From positions 1 to 17,533 of the forward strand of contig JASFHH010000034.1 of NCBI GenBank assembly GCA_050123335.1: DNA of 17,533 nt, read 5' to 3'. Positions 1 to 5,845 of the stretch are shown in pieces (the first letter of the stretch is position 1; each line of letters starts with the position of its first letter). Source of the DNA: JASFHF01 sp050123335 (lineage in GTDB: Bacteria; Pseudomonadota; Gammaproteobacteria; UBA12402). A model generated the notes under the pieces. That model did no database searches, was not told the DNA's origin, and saw only the letters and a list, made by a program, of their open reading frames with translations. The position numbers and the translations under genes were made by a program.

Positions 1-331
1 TTATAGCAGTGTGATTTTGTTGTTGTTCTGTAGTCACTTGTGTTGGAATAGTGACGCCCGCGTGCTTGGCTAAAGTTTCAATAGCTTCTGGGAAACTTTG
101 ATGATCATATTCCATTAAAAAGCTGATCGCATTGCCTCCAACTCCACAACCAAAACAATGGTAAATTTGTTTAGCTGGACTTACTTTAAATGATGGTGTT
201 TTTTCCTGGTGAAATGGGCAGCAGGATTCATAATCAGCGCCTGCTTTTTTAAGTTTGACATATTGTTCGATGATATTTACGATGTCTATTCTGGTTAAAA
301 GATCGTCGATGAATGATTGTGGGATTTTCAT
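1..331 (-). CDS. dnaG: DNA primase DnaG, N-terminal part (cut by window edge)
   Basis: DnaG makes the RNA primers for DNA replication. Only the first 110 codons are present; the gene runs off the left edge. Translating the minus strand from the ATG at 331 gives MKIPQSFIDDLLTRIDIVNI and then the CHC2-type zinc-binding domain. The zinc ligands are visible as C38 and H41 (in CCPFHQEKTPSF) and C59 and C62 (in HCFGCGVGG), matching the family in spacing and position from the N terminus. The TOPRIM catalytic core would lie outside the window. It is the third gene of an rpsU-yqeY-dnaG unit, a variant of the gammaproteobacterial macromolecular-synthesis operon. The ATG has no strong Shine-Dalgarno sequence. 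The 106-nt gap to yqeY holds a large inverted repeat. The identification is secure. Confidence 0.96.
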   Translation of the reverse strand, partial: MKIPQSFIDDLLTRIDIVNIIEQYVKLKKAGADYESCCPFHQEKTPSFKVSPAKQIYHCFGCGVGGNAISFLMEYDHQSFPEAIETLAKHAGVTIPTQVTTEQQQNHTAI

Positions 332-357
332 ATCAGTTCTTTTGTAGCATCTCAGGA

Positions 358-421
358 GGTCGGGTCTTTACTCATTACAAAGCAACAAACAGAGCACTTG
401 TAATGAGTAAAGACGCCGACC
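358..421. repeat. Inverted repeat between yqeY and dnaG (GGGTCTTTACT family)
   Basis: The left arm 358-380 pairs with the right arm 398-421 across a 17-nt loop. The 23-bp stem is perfect apart from one bulged base in the right arm. The core GTCTTTACTCATTACAA recurs with one base change in the element at 2715-2772, so this is a dispersed family. It lies in the transcribed gap between yqeY and dnaG and would fold in the mRNA. It has no T-run, so it is more like a REP/MITE-type repeat than an intrinsic terminator. Confidence 0.85.
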
Positions 422-437
422 CGTCAACTTCATGGTG

Positions 438-896
438 TTAAATACCTAACAATTTTTTTACTAAACTGCTAACTTTGCCCATATCTGCTTGGCCCTGAAT
501 TTTAGCTTTAAGTACACCCATTACTTTGCCCATATCACGAATTGATGCAGCACCGGTTTCAGTGATGGTTGTTTTAATGATAATTTCCAATTCGGCATCG
601 CTTAATTGTGCGGGCATGTAAGTTTGCAGTAATTCAAGGGCAAAAGATTCTTTTTGTACAAGTTCATTTCTACCAGCTTCTTTATACTGAGTAATAGCAT
701 CTTTTAGTTGTTTGATTTGTTTTTCAATGACAGAAAGAATTTGGGTATCATCTAATGTGATTTTTTCATCAATTTCGCGTTGTTTAATTGCAGCTAATAA
801 AAAGCGAATAACATCCAGTCGTTGTTGTTCGCGTGCTCGCATTGCGGCTTTCATGTCGTCCTGAATGCGATTTTTAAGATTTGATGGATTACTCAT
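438..896 (-). CDS. yqeY: GatB/YqeY domain protein
   Basis: This 152-residue protein belongs to the stand-alone YqeY family, related to the tail domain of the GatB subunit of the tRNA amidotransferase. Its exact role is not established; a tRNA-related function is assumed from the homology. Visible family hallmarks are the N-terminal helical segment (NRIQDDMKAAMRAREQQRLD), a central QIKQLKDAITQYKEAGR segment, TYMPAQLSDAE, and the C-terminal GKVMGVLKAKIQGQADMGKV, the most conserved block. The length is typical for the family. It lies 25 bp downstream of rpsU and upstream of dnaG on the same strand, as in many gammaproteobacteria, so co-transcription is likely. No clear Shine-Dalgarno sequence precedes the ATG. 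Confidence 0.93.
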   Translation of the reverse strand: MSNPSNLKNRIQDDMKAAMRAREQQRLDVIRFLLAAIKQREIDEKITLDDTQILSVIEKQIKQLKDAITQYKEAGRNELVQKESFALELLQTYMPAQLSDAELEIIIKTTITETGAASIRDMGKVMGVLKAKIQGQADMGKVSSLVKKLLGI

Positions 897-921
897 AATA
901 GCGTTGTTTATTTGATGATGT

Positions 922-1146
922 TTAGAATTTACCGGTTTTATCGCCGTTGCCGCCTTGCTCGCGCTGTGTTTTCTTCTGCCATCGTTTTACTGCTTGAGCT
1001 TTCTTGCGTTTACGTTCCCATTTGGGTTTTTCGTAATATTCATGGCGGCGCATTTCAGAAATAATTCCGGCTTTTTCACAAGTACGCTTAAAGCGTCTAA
1101 TTGCTATTTCAAATGGTTCGTTATCTTTTACTTTCACGCTAGGCAT
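922..1146 (-). CDS. rpsU: 30S ribosomal protein S21
   Basis: This 74-residue basic protein is a small-subunit ribosomal protein that acts early in mRNA binding and initiation. The start MPSVKVKDNEPFEIAIRRFK and the following CEKAGIISEMRRHEYYEKP are diagnostic of S21. The C terminus carries a few extra glycine-rich residues (QGGNGDKTGKF) beyond the common 71-residue form. The ATG is preceded by a strong Shine-Dalgarno sequence (AGAGGTGAT on the minus strand). It is the first gene of the rpsU-yqeY-dnaG unit and has its own sigma70-type promoter at 1188-1216. The identification is secure. Confidence 0.97.
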   Translation of the reverse strand: MPSVKVKDNEPFEIAIRRFKRTCEKAGIISEMRRHEYYEKPKWERKRKKAQAVKRWQKKTQREQGGNGDKTGKF

Positions 1147-1187
1147 GAACTTATATCACCTCTTTTATGTGTTATGTAAAAGATCAA

Positions 1188-1216
1188 ATTCTACTCGGAT
1201 AGGGTGCAAAATGCAA
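1188..1216 (-). promoter_or_regulatory. Sigma70-type promoter of rpsU operon
   Basis: On the minus strand, TTGCAT (1211-1216) and TAGAAT (1188-1193) are separated by exactly 17 bp, and the -10 lies about 40 bp before the rpsU ATG. The match to consensus and the spacing are good. No experimental start site is known. Confidence 0.65.
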
Positions 1217-1285
1217 ATAATTATTTGAGTTTATCCGTCCCGACATAAATCGCAAAATTTACGTGGCAATTTGATGTTTTGGGAT

Positions 1286-1291
1286 TATAAT
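1286..1291 (+). promoter_or_regulatory. -10 element of the MFS transporter gene
   Basis: A perfect TATAAT lies 51 bp before the MFS ATG. The best -35 candidate, TGGCAA at 1264-1269, is weak (3 of 6 bases). The gap 1147-1342 therefore holds two divergent promoters, this one and that of rpsU. Confidence 0.5.
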
Positions 1292-1342
1292 CCGAAATTG
1301 ATCTTTCTTTAAATAACTATTTGACTTTATGGAGATTTAGTT

Positions 1343-2632
1343 ATGAGTATTATTAGCAAGCATCAGAATCCTTCAGAGTTTAAGCGTTGGTTAGTAGTGA
1401 TGACTGCCACGGTATTGTTTTTTTATACTTTTATTCAAATGAATATGTTAAATCCCATTGGTATGGAATTAATGCGGGTTTTCGACATAAATGCGCGTCA
1501 GTTTGGCACACTTTCTTCGATGTATTTTTACGGTAATTTTATATTATTGTTTCCAGCTGGTTTATTGTTAGATCGTTTTTCGGTAAAAAAAATTCTGTTG
1601 TGTGCATTGATTTTGGCAACAGCAGGAATGTTTGTGTTTGCTTTTTCTAATAGTTATGCCATTGCTGCGATTAGTCGTTTTGCTTATGGAATAGCGGGAT
1701 CTTTTGGTTTTTTAAGCGCGATTCGATTAGCGTCACGTTGGTTTCCACCAAAAAAATTAGCTTTAGTTAGCGGATGTATTGTTACTTTTGCGATGTTAGG
1801 CGGTGTTGTGGCGCAAGCTCCGATGGAATTATTAACTGAAGCTATTGGTTGGCGCCAAGCATTGATTGTTATTGGTGTTTTGGGAATCGTATTAATTTGT
1901 TTGGTGTTTATTATTGTGCGTGATTATCCTGGTGATTATAAGGTTGTTGGAACCGAAGTTAAAGATATCGCTAAACTGGGATTTTGGCGAAGTATTAGGA
2001 TGGTAGTGTTCAATCGTTATAATTGGATTGGAGGTTTGTATACTACGTTGATGAATTTACCGATTTTTACTTTGGGGACTCTTTGGGGCAGTATGTATTT
2101 GACACAGGTCAATATGCTTTCTACAACGCATGCAGCAGAAGTTGATTCAATGATATTTTTAGGTACTTTAGTTGGTTCACCATTAGTTGGTTGGATTTCT
2201 GATAAAATAAAATTGAGAGTTGCACCAATGTTTGTTGGCGCAGTGCTTTCTTTGGCGATAATTTTTGTAATTATGTATAGTTTGCATTTATCGTTTGGAA
2301 TCTTGATGGTGTTATTTTTCTTGTTGGGCTTAATTACTGCAACACAGGTAATTGGTTATCCAGTTGTTGCTGAGCTTAATTCGCCTTTGGTTACTGGTTC
2401 TGCGATCAGCATTGTTTCGTTGTTGTTAATGGCTAGCGGTTTTATTTGTCAGCCTTTATTTGGTTGGTTTATGGATTTGCATTGGAATCATTTGATGGTT
2501 TATGGGATGAGAATATATTCATTGCATGATTTTAGAAACGCTTTATGGATGATTCCAATAGGTTTTATTGCTAGTATTGTATTGTCACTGTTAATTAAAG
2601 AAACGCATGGTAAGTTAGCATATAAAGATTGA
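1343..2632 (+). CDS. Major facilitator superfamily transporter
   Basis: This 429-residue integral membrane protein has about 12 hydrophobic segments in two halves joined by a charged central loop (around residues 190-215). MFS motif A is visible at residues 73-83 as GLLLDRFSVKK, between the second and third membrane segments. A second-half equivalent is VGWISDKIKLR. The substrate cannot be told from sequence; the family includes nutrient, amino-acid and organic-anion carriers. The ATG follows a GGAG Shine-Dalgarno sequence and a TATAAT. The gene is monocistronic and stands between the rpsU operon and parA, ending at a cluster of palindromic repeats. In the canonical mnmG-rsmG-parA-parB order, parB would lie near here. 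Confidence 0.9.
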   Translation: MSIISKHQNPSEFKRWLVVMTATVLFFYTFIQMNMLNPIGMELMRVFDINARQFGTLSSMYFYGNFILLFPAGLLLDRFSVKKILLCALILATAGMFVFAFSNSYAIAAISRFAYGIAGSFGFLSAIRLASRWFPPKKLALVSGCIVTFAMLGGVVAQAPMELLTEAIGWRQALIVIGVLGIVLICLVFIIVRDYPGDYKVVGTEVKDIAKLGFWRSIRMVVFNRYNWIGGLYTTLMNLPIFTLGTLWGSMYLTQVNMLSTTHAAEVDSMIFLGTLVGSPLVGWISDKIKLRVAPMFVGAVLSLAIIFVIMYSLHLSFGILMVLFFLLGLITATQVIGYPVVAELNSPLVTGSAISIVSLLLMASGFICQPLFGWFMDLHWNHLMVYGMRIYSLHDFRNALWMIPIGFIASIVLSLLIKETHGKLAYKD

Positions 2633-2636
2633 AGTT

Positions 2637-2802
2637 GTCGGGTCGCGAGCTTTACATAATTACTAAAGTAATAAATTAGTTTCTTTGAAGGACGGGGCTT
2701 TACATGATTACTTGGGGCCGGGTCTTTACTTATTACAAGTGCGTAGCTTTGTAATAAGTAAAGACCCGGCCCTATTTATTGTAATTATGTAAAGCCCCGT
2801 CC
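2637..2802. repeat. Composite nested palindromic repeats after the MFS gene
   Basis: An inner perfect 24-bp inverted repeat (2715-2738 and 2749-2772, 10-nt loop) has the core GGGTCTTTACTTATTACAA, the same family as 358-421. It is nested inside an outer 22-bp inverted repeat (2690-2711 and 2781-2802, one mismatch) with the core GACGGGGCTTTACAT. A third, solitary arm (GCTTTACATAATTAC) lies at 2649-2663. This looks like repeat insertion into repeat. It fills the gap between two convergent genes, where it may also stop transcription, although it lacks a T-run. Confidence 0.88.
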
Positions 2803-2805
2803 CAC

Positions 2806-3576
2806 CTAAAGCTTTATTTCTTTCTTACGTAAGATCTCGCCCGCTAGAGCAAGATATGCCAGTGCGCCGTGAGATTTTTTATCATAATGTAAAGCTGGCA
2901 TACCAAAGCTTGGTGCTTCAGCTAGTCGTACATTGCGCGGAATAACTGTGCCAAAAACCTTGTTTTGGAAGTGCTTAAGTAGTTGTTCAGAAACGTCTAT
3001 TGATAAACGATTACGTCCATCATACATGGTGCGCAAAATCCCTTCGATTTGTAAATTTGGATTTATGGAATTTTGAATTTGTTTGATTGTTTGTAGTAAT
3101 CCTGACAAACCTTCCAGGGCATAATATTCACATTGCATTGGAATAAGCAAGGAATCAGCGGCGACAAAAGCGTTTAGGGTTAAAATATTTAAAGCAGGTG
3201 GGCAATCAATGATAATAAAATCATATTCATTAGCTATTGGTTGTAACGCTTTACGCAAACATTGTTCGCGTTGTGGGAATTGCAGCATTTGTACTTCAGC
3301 AGCAGTTAAGTCGCTATTTGCTGGTAAAATATCATATCCCGCGGGGGAATTAATTTTGATTTCTGTGATGGGATTTTCTTCTAATAATAATTCAGTGATA
3401 GTATTTTCTAATTGATTTTTATCAATACCGCTTCCCATGGTGGCATTGCCTTGCGGATCAAGGTCGACTAATAAAATTTTACGTTTAGTTGCAACAAACG
3501 AAGCGGATAAATTAACGCTAGTGGTGGTTTTGCCTACACCACCTTTTCGATTAGCAACAGCTATTATTTTTCCCAT
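2806..3576 (-). CDS. parA: ParA-family chromosome partitioning ATPase (Soj type)
   Basis: This 256-residue cytoplasmic ATPase would form nucleoid-bound dimers that segregate the chromosome origin together with ParB. The deviant Walker A motif KGGVGKTT lies at residues 11-18, preceded by NR rather than the usual NQ. Then follow the Walker A' segment LLVDLDPQGNAT (about 35-46), the Walker B segment YDFIIIDCPP, and the C-terminal RNVRLAEAPSFGMP typical of chromosomal Soj/ParA. A GGAG Shine-Dalgarno sequence precedes the ATG. It lies downstream of rsmG on the same strand, the classical mnmG-rsmG-parA-parB order, but an inverted repeat separates it from rsmG and no parB follows. ParB must be encoded elsewhere or be missing. 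Solitary ParA-like proteins with other roles also exist, but the location favours Soj. Confidence 0.93.
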   Translation of the reverse strand: MGKIIAVANRKGGVGKTTTSVNLSASFVATKRKILLVDLDPQGNATMGSGIDKNQLENTITELLLEENPITEIKINSPAGYDILPANSDLTAAEVQMLQFPQREQCLRKALQPIANEYDFIIIDCPPALNILTLNAFVAADSLLIPMQCEYYALEGLSGLLQTIKQIQNSINPNLQIEGILRTMYDGRNRLSIDVSEQLLKHFQNKVFGTVIPRNVRLAEAPSFGMPALHYDKKSHGALAYLALAGEILRKKEIKL

Positions 3577-3590
3577 TATTACTCCGTAGC

Positions 3591-3690
3591 GGGGTCAAGT
3601 CTTGAATTCTACACTTTGGCTTAGTGGATGGAAATAGCAAAATCACGTTTTGAGCTTTAAACCAGAGTGTAAAATTCAAGACTTGACCCC
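3591..3690. repeat. 100-bp palindromic element between rsmG and parA
   Basis: Terminal arms of 25 bp (3591-3615 and 3666-3690) are inverted and differ at one base. They begin GGGGTCAAGTCTTGAATT and flank a 50-bp centre. One end lies 4 bp from the rsmG stop codon. The arm sequence resembles REP units mobilised by RAYT (IS200-like) transposases, from general recall and not checked. It is transcribed if rsmG and parA form an operon. Confidence 0.85.
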
Positions 3691-3694
3691 ATTA

Positions 3695-4297
3695 TCATTT
3701 ACAAACACAAACCAAATGCCTTTGTGCATCTAATCTTGGTATTTTTAATTTTTTAATCCATTCAACTTTAAAATCTGGTTTCAACTCAGATAATTCTTTT
3801 TCAGGGTAAATTCCCTTCATCGCTAAAAAAATGCCATCGTTGCAGCATAAATGTTGAGTCTGCAATAGCATATCATTTATTGAAGAGAATGCACGCGATA
3901 CTATAGTATTGTAACAATTTTGTGGTTGATATTTTTCCGCTCGTGCGTGAATTACCTCAATATTGTTTAATTTTAGTTCGATTTTTACTTGAGTTAGAAA
4001 GCGGATTTTTTTGTTGTTACTATCAATTAAAGTAAAGTATTTGTCGGGGTTTACAATTGCCAAAGGTATTCCCGGCAAACCTGCACCGGAGCCAACATCA
4101 CAAATTCGGGATCCGAGTAAAAAAGGATTAATTGCTAGGCTATCTAAAATATGCAGAATGACCATATTTCTTGGTTGGGTGATGGTAGTTAAATTATAAG
4201 TTTGGTTCCATTTGGCCATTAAATTAAGATATTGCGCAAATTGTTCAAGTTGTTTGCCAGTGTAATTTTTTGTTAGATATTGATTATTTATTTTCAT
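3695..4297 (-). CDS. rsmG: 16S rRNA (guanine-527-N7)-methyltransferase RsmG
   Basis: RsmG (GidB) methylates G527 of 16S rRNA using S-adenosylmethionine. The 200-residue protein from the ATG at 4297 has the family N-terminal helix region (YLNLMAKWNQTYNLTTIT), then HILDSLAI, the SAM-binding loop ICDVGSGAGLPGIPLAI, the acidic SAM ribose contact LIDSNNKKIRFL, and the VSRAFSS motif. The reading frame is open upstream to 4483, but that extension would cover the promoter and start of the divergent lipoprotein gene. The ATG at 4297 gives a normal family length. It has no Shine-Dalgarno sequence and lies 7 nt after an extended -10, so the mRNA may be leaderless. It is separated from mnmG by two inserted genes. 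Confidence 0.95.
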   Translation of the reverse strand: MKINNQYLTKNYTGKQLEQFAQYLNLMAKWNQTYNLTTITQPRNMVILHILDSLAINPFLLGSRICDVGSGAGLPGIPLAIVNPDKYFTLIDSNNKKIRFLTQVKIELKLNNIEVIHARAEKYQPQNCYNTIVSRAFSSINDMLLQTQHLCCNDGIFLAMKGIYPEKELSELKPDFKVEWIKKLKIPRLDAQRHLVCVCK

Positions 4298-4304
4298 AAT
4301 TTGC

Positions 4305-4313
4305 AGTATAACA
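4305..4313 (-). promoter_or_regulatory. Extended -10 promoter immediately before rsmG
   Basis: On the minus strand TGTTATACT (extended -10, TGn plus TATACT) ends 7 nt before the rsmG ATG. This predicts a transcript starting at or next to the start codon. No good -35 was found, as is usual for extended -10 promoters. The mnmG start has the same nine bases at the same distance. Confidence 0.45.
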
Positions 4314-4340
4314 TTGTTAATAGATAGCAGCAGAAATTTG

Positions 4341-4368
4341 TTGCAATTTGAGAAGAATAAGGTATATT
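4341..4368 (+). promoter_or_regulatory. Promoter of the lipoprotein gene
   Basis: TTGCAA (4341-4346), a 16-bp spacer and TATATT (4363-4368) lie 38 bp upstream of the lipoprotein ATG, divergent from the rsmG -10. The match is moderate and the surroundings are AT-rich. Confidence 0.45.
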
Positions 4369-4406
4369 TTTCTTGCACACATATTGCACAATTAATAGGG
4401 GGGATT

Positions 4407-5006
4407 ATGAACAAAATATTGAAGTTTTGTGTGGTGATTGCAGCAGTTTTGGGTTTATCTGGATGCGCGATGAGTATGAGCAATGTGTCACTGAACTATA
4501 AAACTCCGCGAGTACCAAAAATCAATCGTGCCAAGTACAATCAGCCAATCAAGGTAGGCCGTATCGATGATCAAAGAGGAGAAAACCCAAGATTAATTGT
4601 GCACAAAATTAATATGAATGAAGAGACAACCAGCGGAGGTTATTTGGCAGAAAAACCGCTGAATGTTGTTGTTCAGAATGCTTTGCGTAATGCTTTTATT
4701 AAGCAAGGTTACGTTGTGAAAGCAAATAATGCTACCTATGAGTTAACAGGTACTTTAAATGATTATAGCGTGAAATGGATCACAGGCATGTTTTCCTCAA
4801 AAGCCATCAGCAAGTTGGAAATGCAGTTTAGTTTATTGAATTTAAAAACACATAATGTTGTTTGGAATAATTATGTGATTGGAAGAGGTAATTACAAGAG
4901 TGGTGAATCAGGTGATGCAGTAGTGTTGCTTTTTAATCGGGCATTAAATAGTGTAATTATGCAATTAACTAATTCAGCTGGCTTTAGACAGGCTCTGTTG
5001 AAATAA
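4407..5006 (+). CDS. Putative outer-membrane lipoprotein, YajG-like
   Basis: The 199-residue product starts MNKILKFCVVIAAVLGLSGC: a basic N terminus, a hydrophobic stretch and the lipobox LSGC, so Cys20 would be lipidated after signal peptidase II cleavage. The residue after Cys20 is Ala, not Asp, which favours outer-membrane sorting. The mature part (QPIKVGRIDDQRG, LNVVVQNALRNAFIKQGY, YELTGTLNDYSVKW, FSLLNLKTHNVVWNN) resembles YajG-type lipoproteins of unknown function; I am moderately sure of that family. The ATG at 4407 is chosen because it begins the signal peptide and follows a purine-rich AGGGGGG Shine-Dalgarno sequence. The frame is open further upstream to 4314. The gene faces opposite to rsmG and to the ankyrin-type gene, between which it lies, and so interrupts the usual mnmG-rsmG pair. 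Confidence 0.85.
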   Translation: MNKILKFCVVIAAVLGLSGCAMSMSNVSLNYKTPRVPKINRAKYNQPIKVGRIDDQRGENPRLIVHKINMNEETTSGGYLAEKPLNVVVQNALRNAFIKQGYVVKANNATYELTGTLNDYSVKWITGMFSSKAISKLEMQFSLLNLKTHNVVWNNYVIGRGNYKSGESGDAVVLLFNRALNSVIMQLTNSAGFRQALLK

Positions 5007-5063
5007 AAATTTATATATCCATACACTTGAAAATGCGAAATATACACTATTGGCATGAATGGA

Positions 5064-5108
5064 ACCAGTGATTTTACAGCACCAGTAAGTTTGCGTAAAA
5101 TCACTGGT
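5064..5108. repeat. Perfect 14-bp inverted repeat between convergent genes
   Basis: ACCAGTGATTTTAC (5064-5077) and its exact reverse complement (5095-5108) flank a 17-nt loop. It lies between the 3' ends of the lipoprotein gene and the ankyrin-type gene. It could act as a bidirectional transcription stop, but neither side has a T-run, so it may be another REP-type repeat. The rest of 5007-5173 shows no other feature. Confidence 0.7.
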
Positions 5109-5173
5109 AAGCAAGTACTTTTATAACGTTAAAAGAACACAAGTTTACCATGCGCGGTAGTTACCACAAAAAT

Positions 5174-5845
5174 TTAATAAGTATTTTTCTGTAGTATTTG
5201 TTTCTCATTGAGTGATGTTGATTTGGTATTTTCGTTCTGACCAAATGTCATTTTAATATCAAAAAGTTTGGTTGATGGTATTATTTTTATCTTGTTTTGC
5301 TTGTCTATCTGTTTTTTTTGTTTATTAAATTCCTTGTGAAACCATTCTGGCGTATTAATTACTATATTTCCTACATATGGAATATGGTATTCAGCTAATG
5401 TGGGTAATTTATATTTGCATAATGACACCTTCATTTTTTTTGCCAAGATCGAAAAAGTTTCTAAATAATTAGCCTTTTTGTTTGTAGGACAAGCACATAA
5501 AGCAACCATATCCATAATGGATAATTGATCAATATCGTTAACGATGCTAAATTCAAATTTTGAATTAGTTGGAGTTGCATCAAATTTTTTTATCAAATAA
5601 TCAACTACTTTACTTTTGCCGTTGACCGCAGCTGCCCACAAAAGATTTGTTTTATATTTGTTAAGCATATTGATGTTTTTCTTTACGTTGAATATATTTT
5701 GTTGTTTTAGGATCTTGTATATTTTTTCTAAGGTTTGATTTTGCGTGTAAGATGTTGTGCAAACTATTTTATAACATTGTTTTAGCCATTTGGGGGAGTT
5801 TTTTGGGGAAGTGTTGATTTCTGTTTTTGCGTCATTTATATTCAT
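5174..5845 (-). CDS. Ankyrin-repeat-like protein, candidate effector
   Basis: The 223-residue product is rich in Lys, Asn, Ile and Thr. One recognisable ankyrin repeat lies at about residues 62-92 (KTNLLWAAAVNGKSKVVDYL, fitting the T-LH-AA-G--VV--LL pattern). A degenerate second copy follows at about 108-136 (LSIMDMVALCACP, then FSILAKKMKV). There is no signal peptide or membrane segment. The ATG overlaps the mnmG stop codon as ATGA and is preceded by GGAG inside the mnmG end, so translation is probably coupled to mnmG. A sampled line of this gene is strikingly AT-rich (13 of 60 bases G or C at 5281-5340) compared with mnmG (24 of 60 at 7141-7200), suggesting separate ancestry. Ankyrin proteins are frequent among Legionella and Coxiella Dot/Icm effectors, so an effector role is possible but inferred. 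No catalytic motif is seen. Confidence 0.75.
   Translation of the reverse strand: MNINDAKTEINTSPKNSPKWLKQCYKIVCTTSYTQNQTLEKIYKILKQQNIFNVKKNINMLNKYKTNLLWAAAVNGKSKVVDYLIKKFDATPTNSKFEFSIVNDIDQLSIMDMVALCACPTNKKANYLETFSILAKKMKVSLCKYKLPTLAEYHIPYVGNIVINTPEWFHKEFNKQKKQIDKQNKIKIIPSTKLFDIKMTFGQNENTKSTSLNEKQILQKNTY

Noticed and set aside
955..1179. Plus-strand hydrophobic ORF opposite rpsU
   Set aside because: It is the antisense frame of a certain ribosomal protein gene and has no ribosome-binding site or family resemblance.
2637..2802. Remnant of parB between the MFS gene and parA
   Set aside because: The stretch consists of repeat arms; no frame shows ParB-like residues.
4314..4406. In-frame upstream extension of the lipoprotein
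   Set aside because: The signal peptide and lipobox start at the ATG at 4407, which has a purine-rich ribosome-binding site; an N-terminal extension would bury the signal.
4298..4483. In-frame upstream extension of rsmG (62 extra residues)
   Set aside because: It would cover the lipoprotein promoter and start, encodes no RsmG-like sequence, and makes the protein too long; the ATG at 4297 fits the family.
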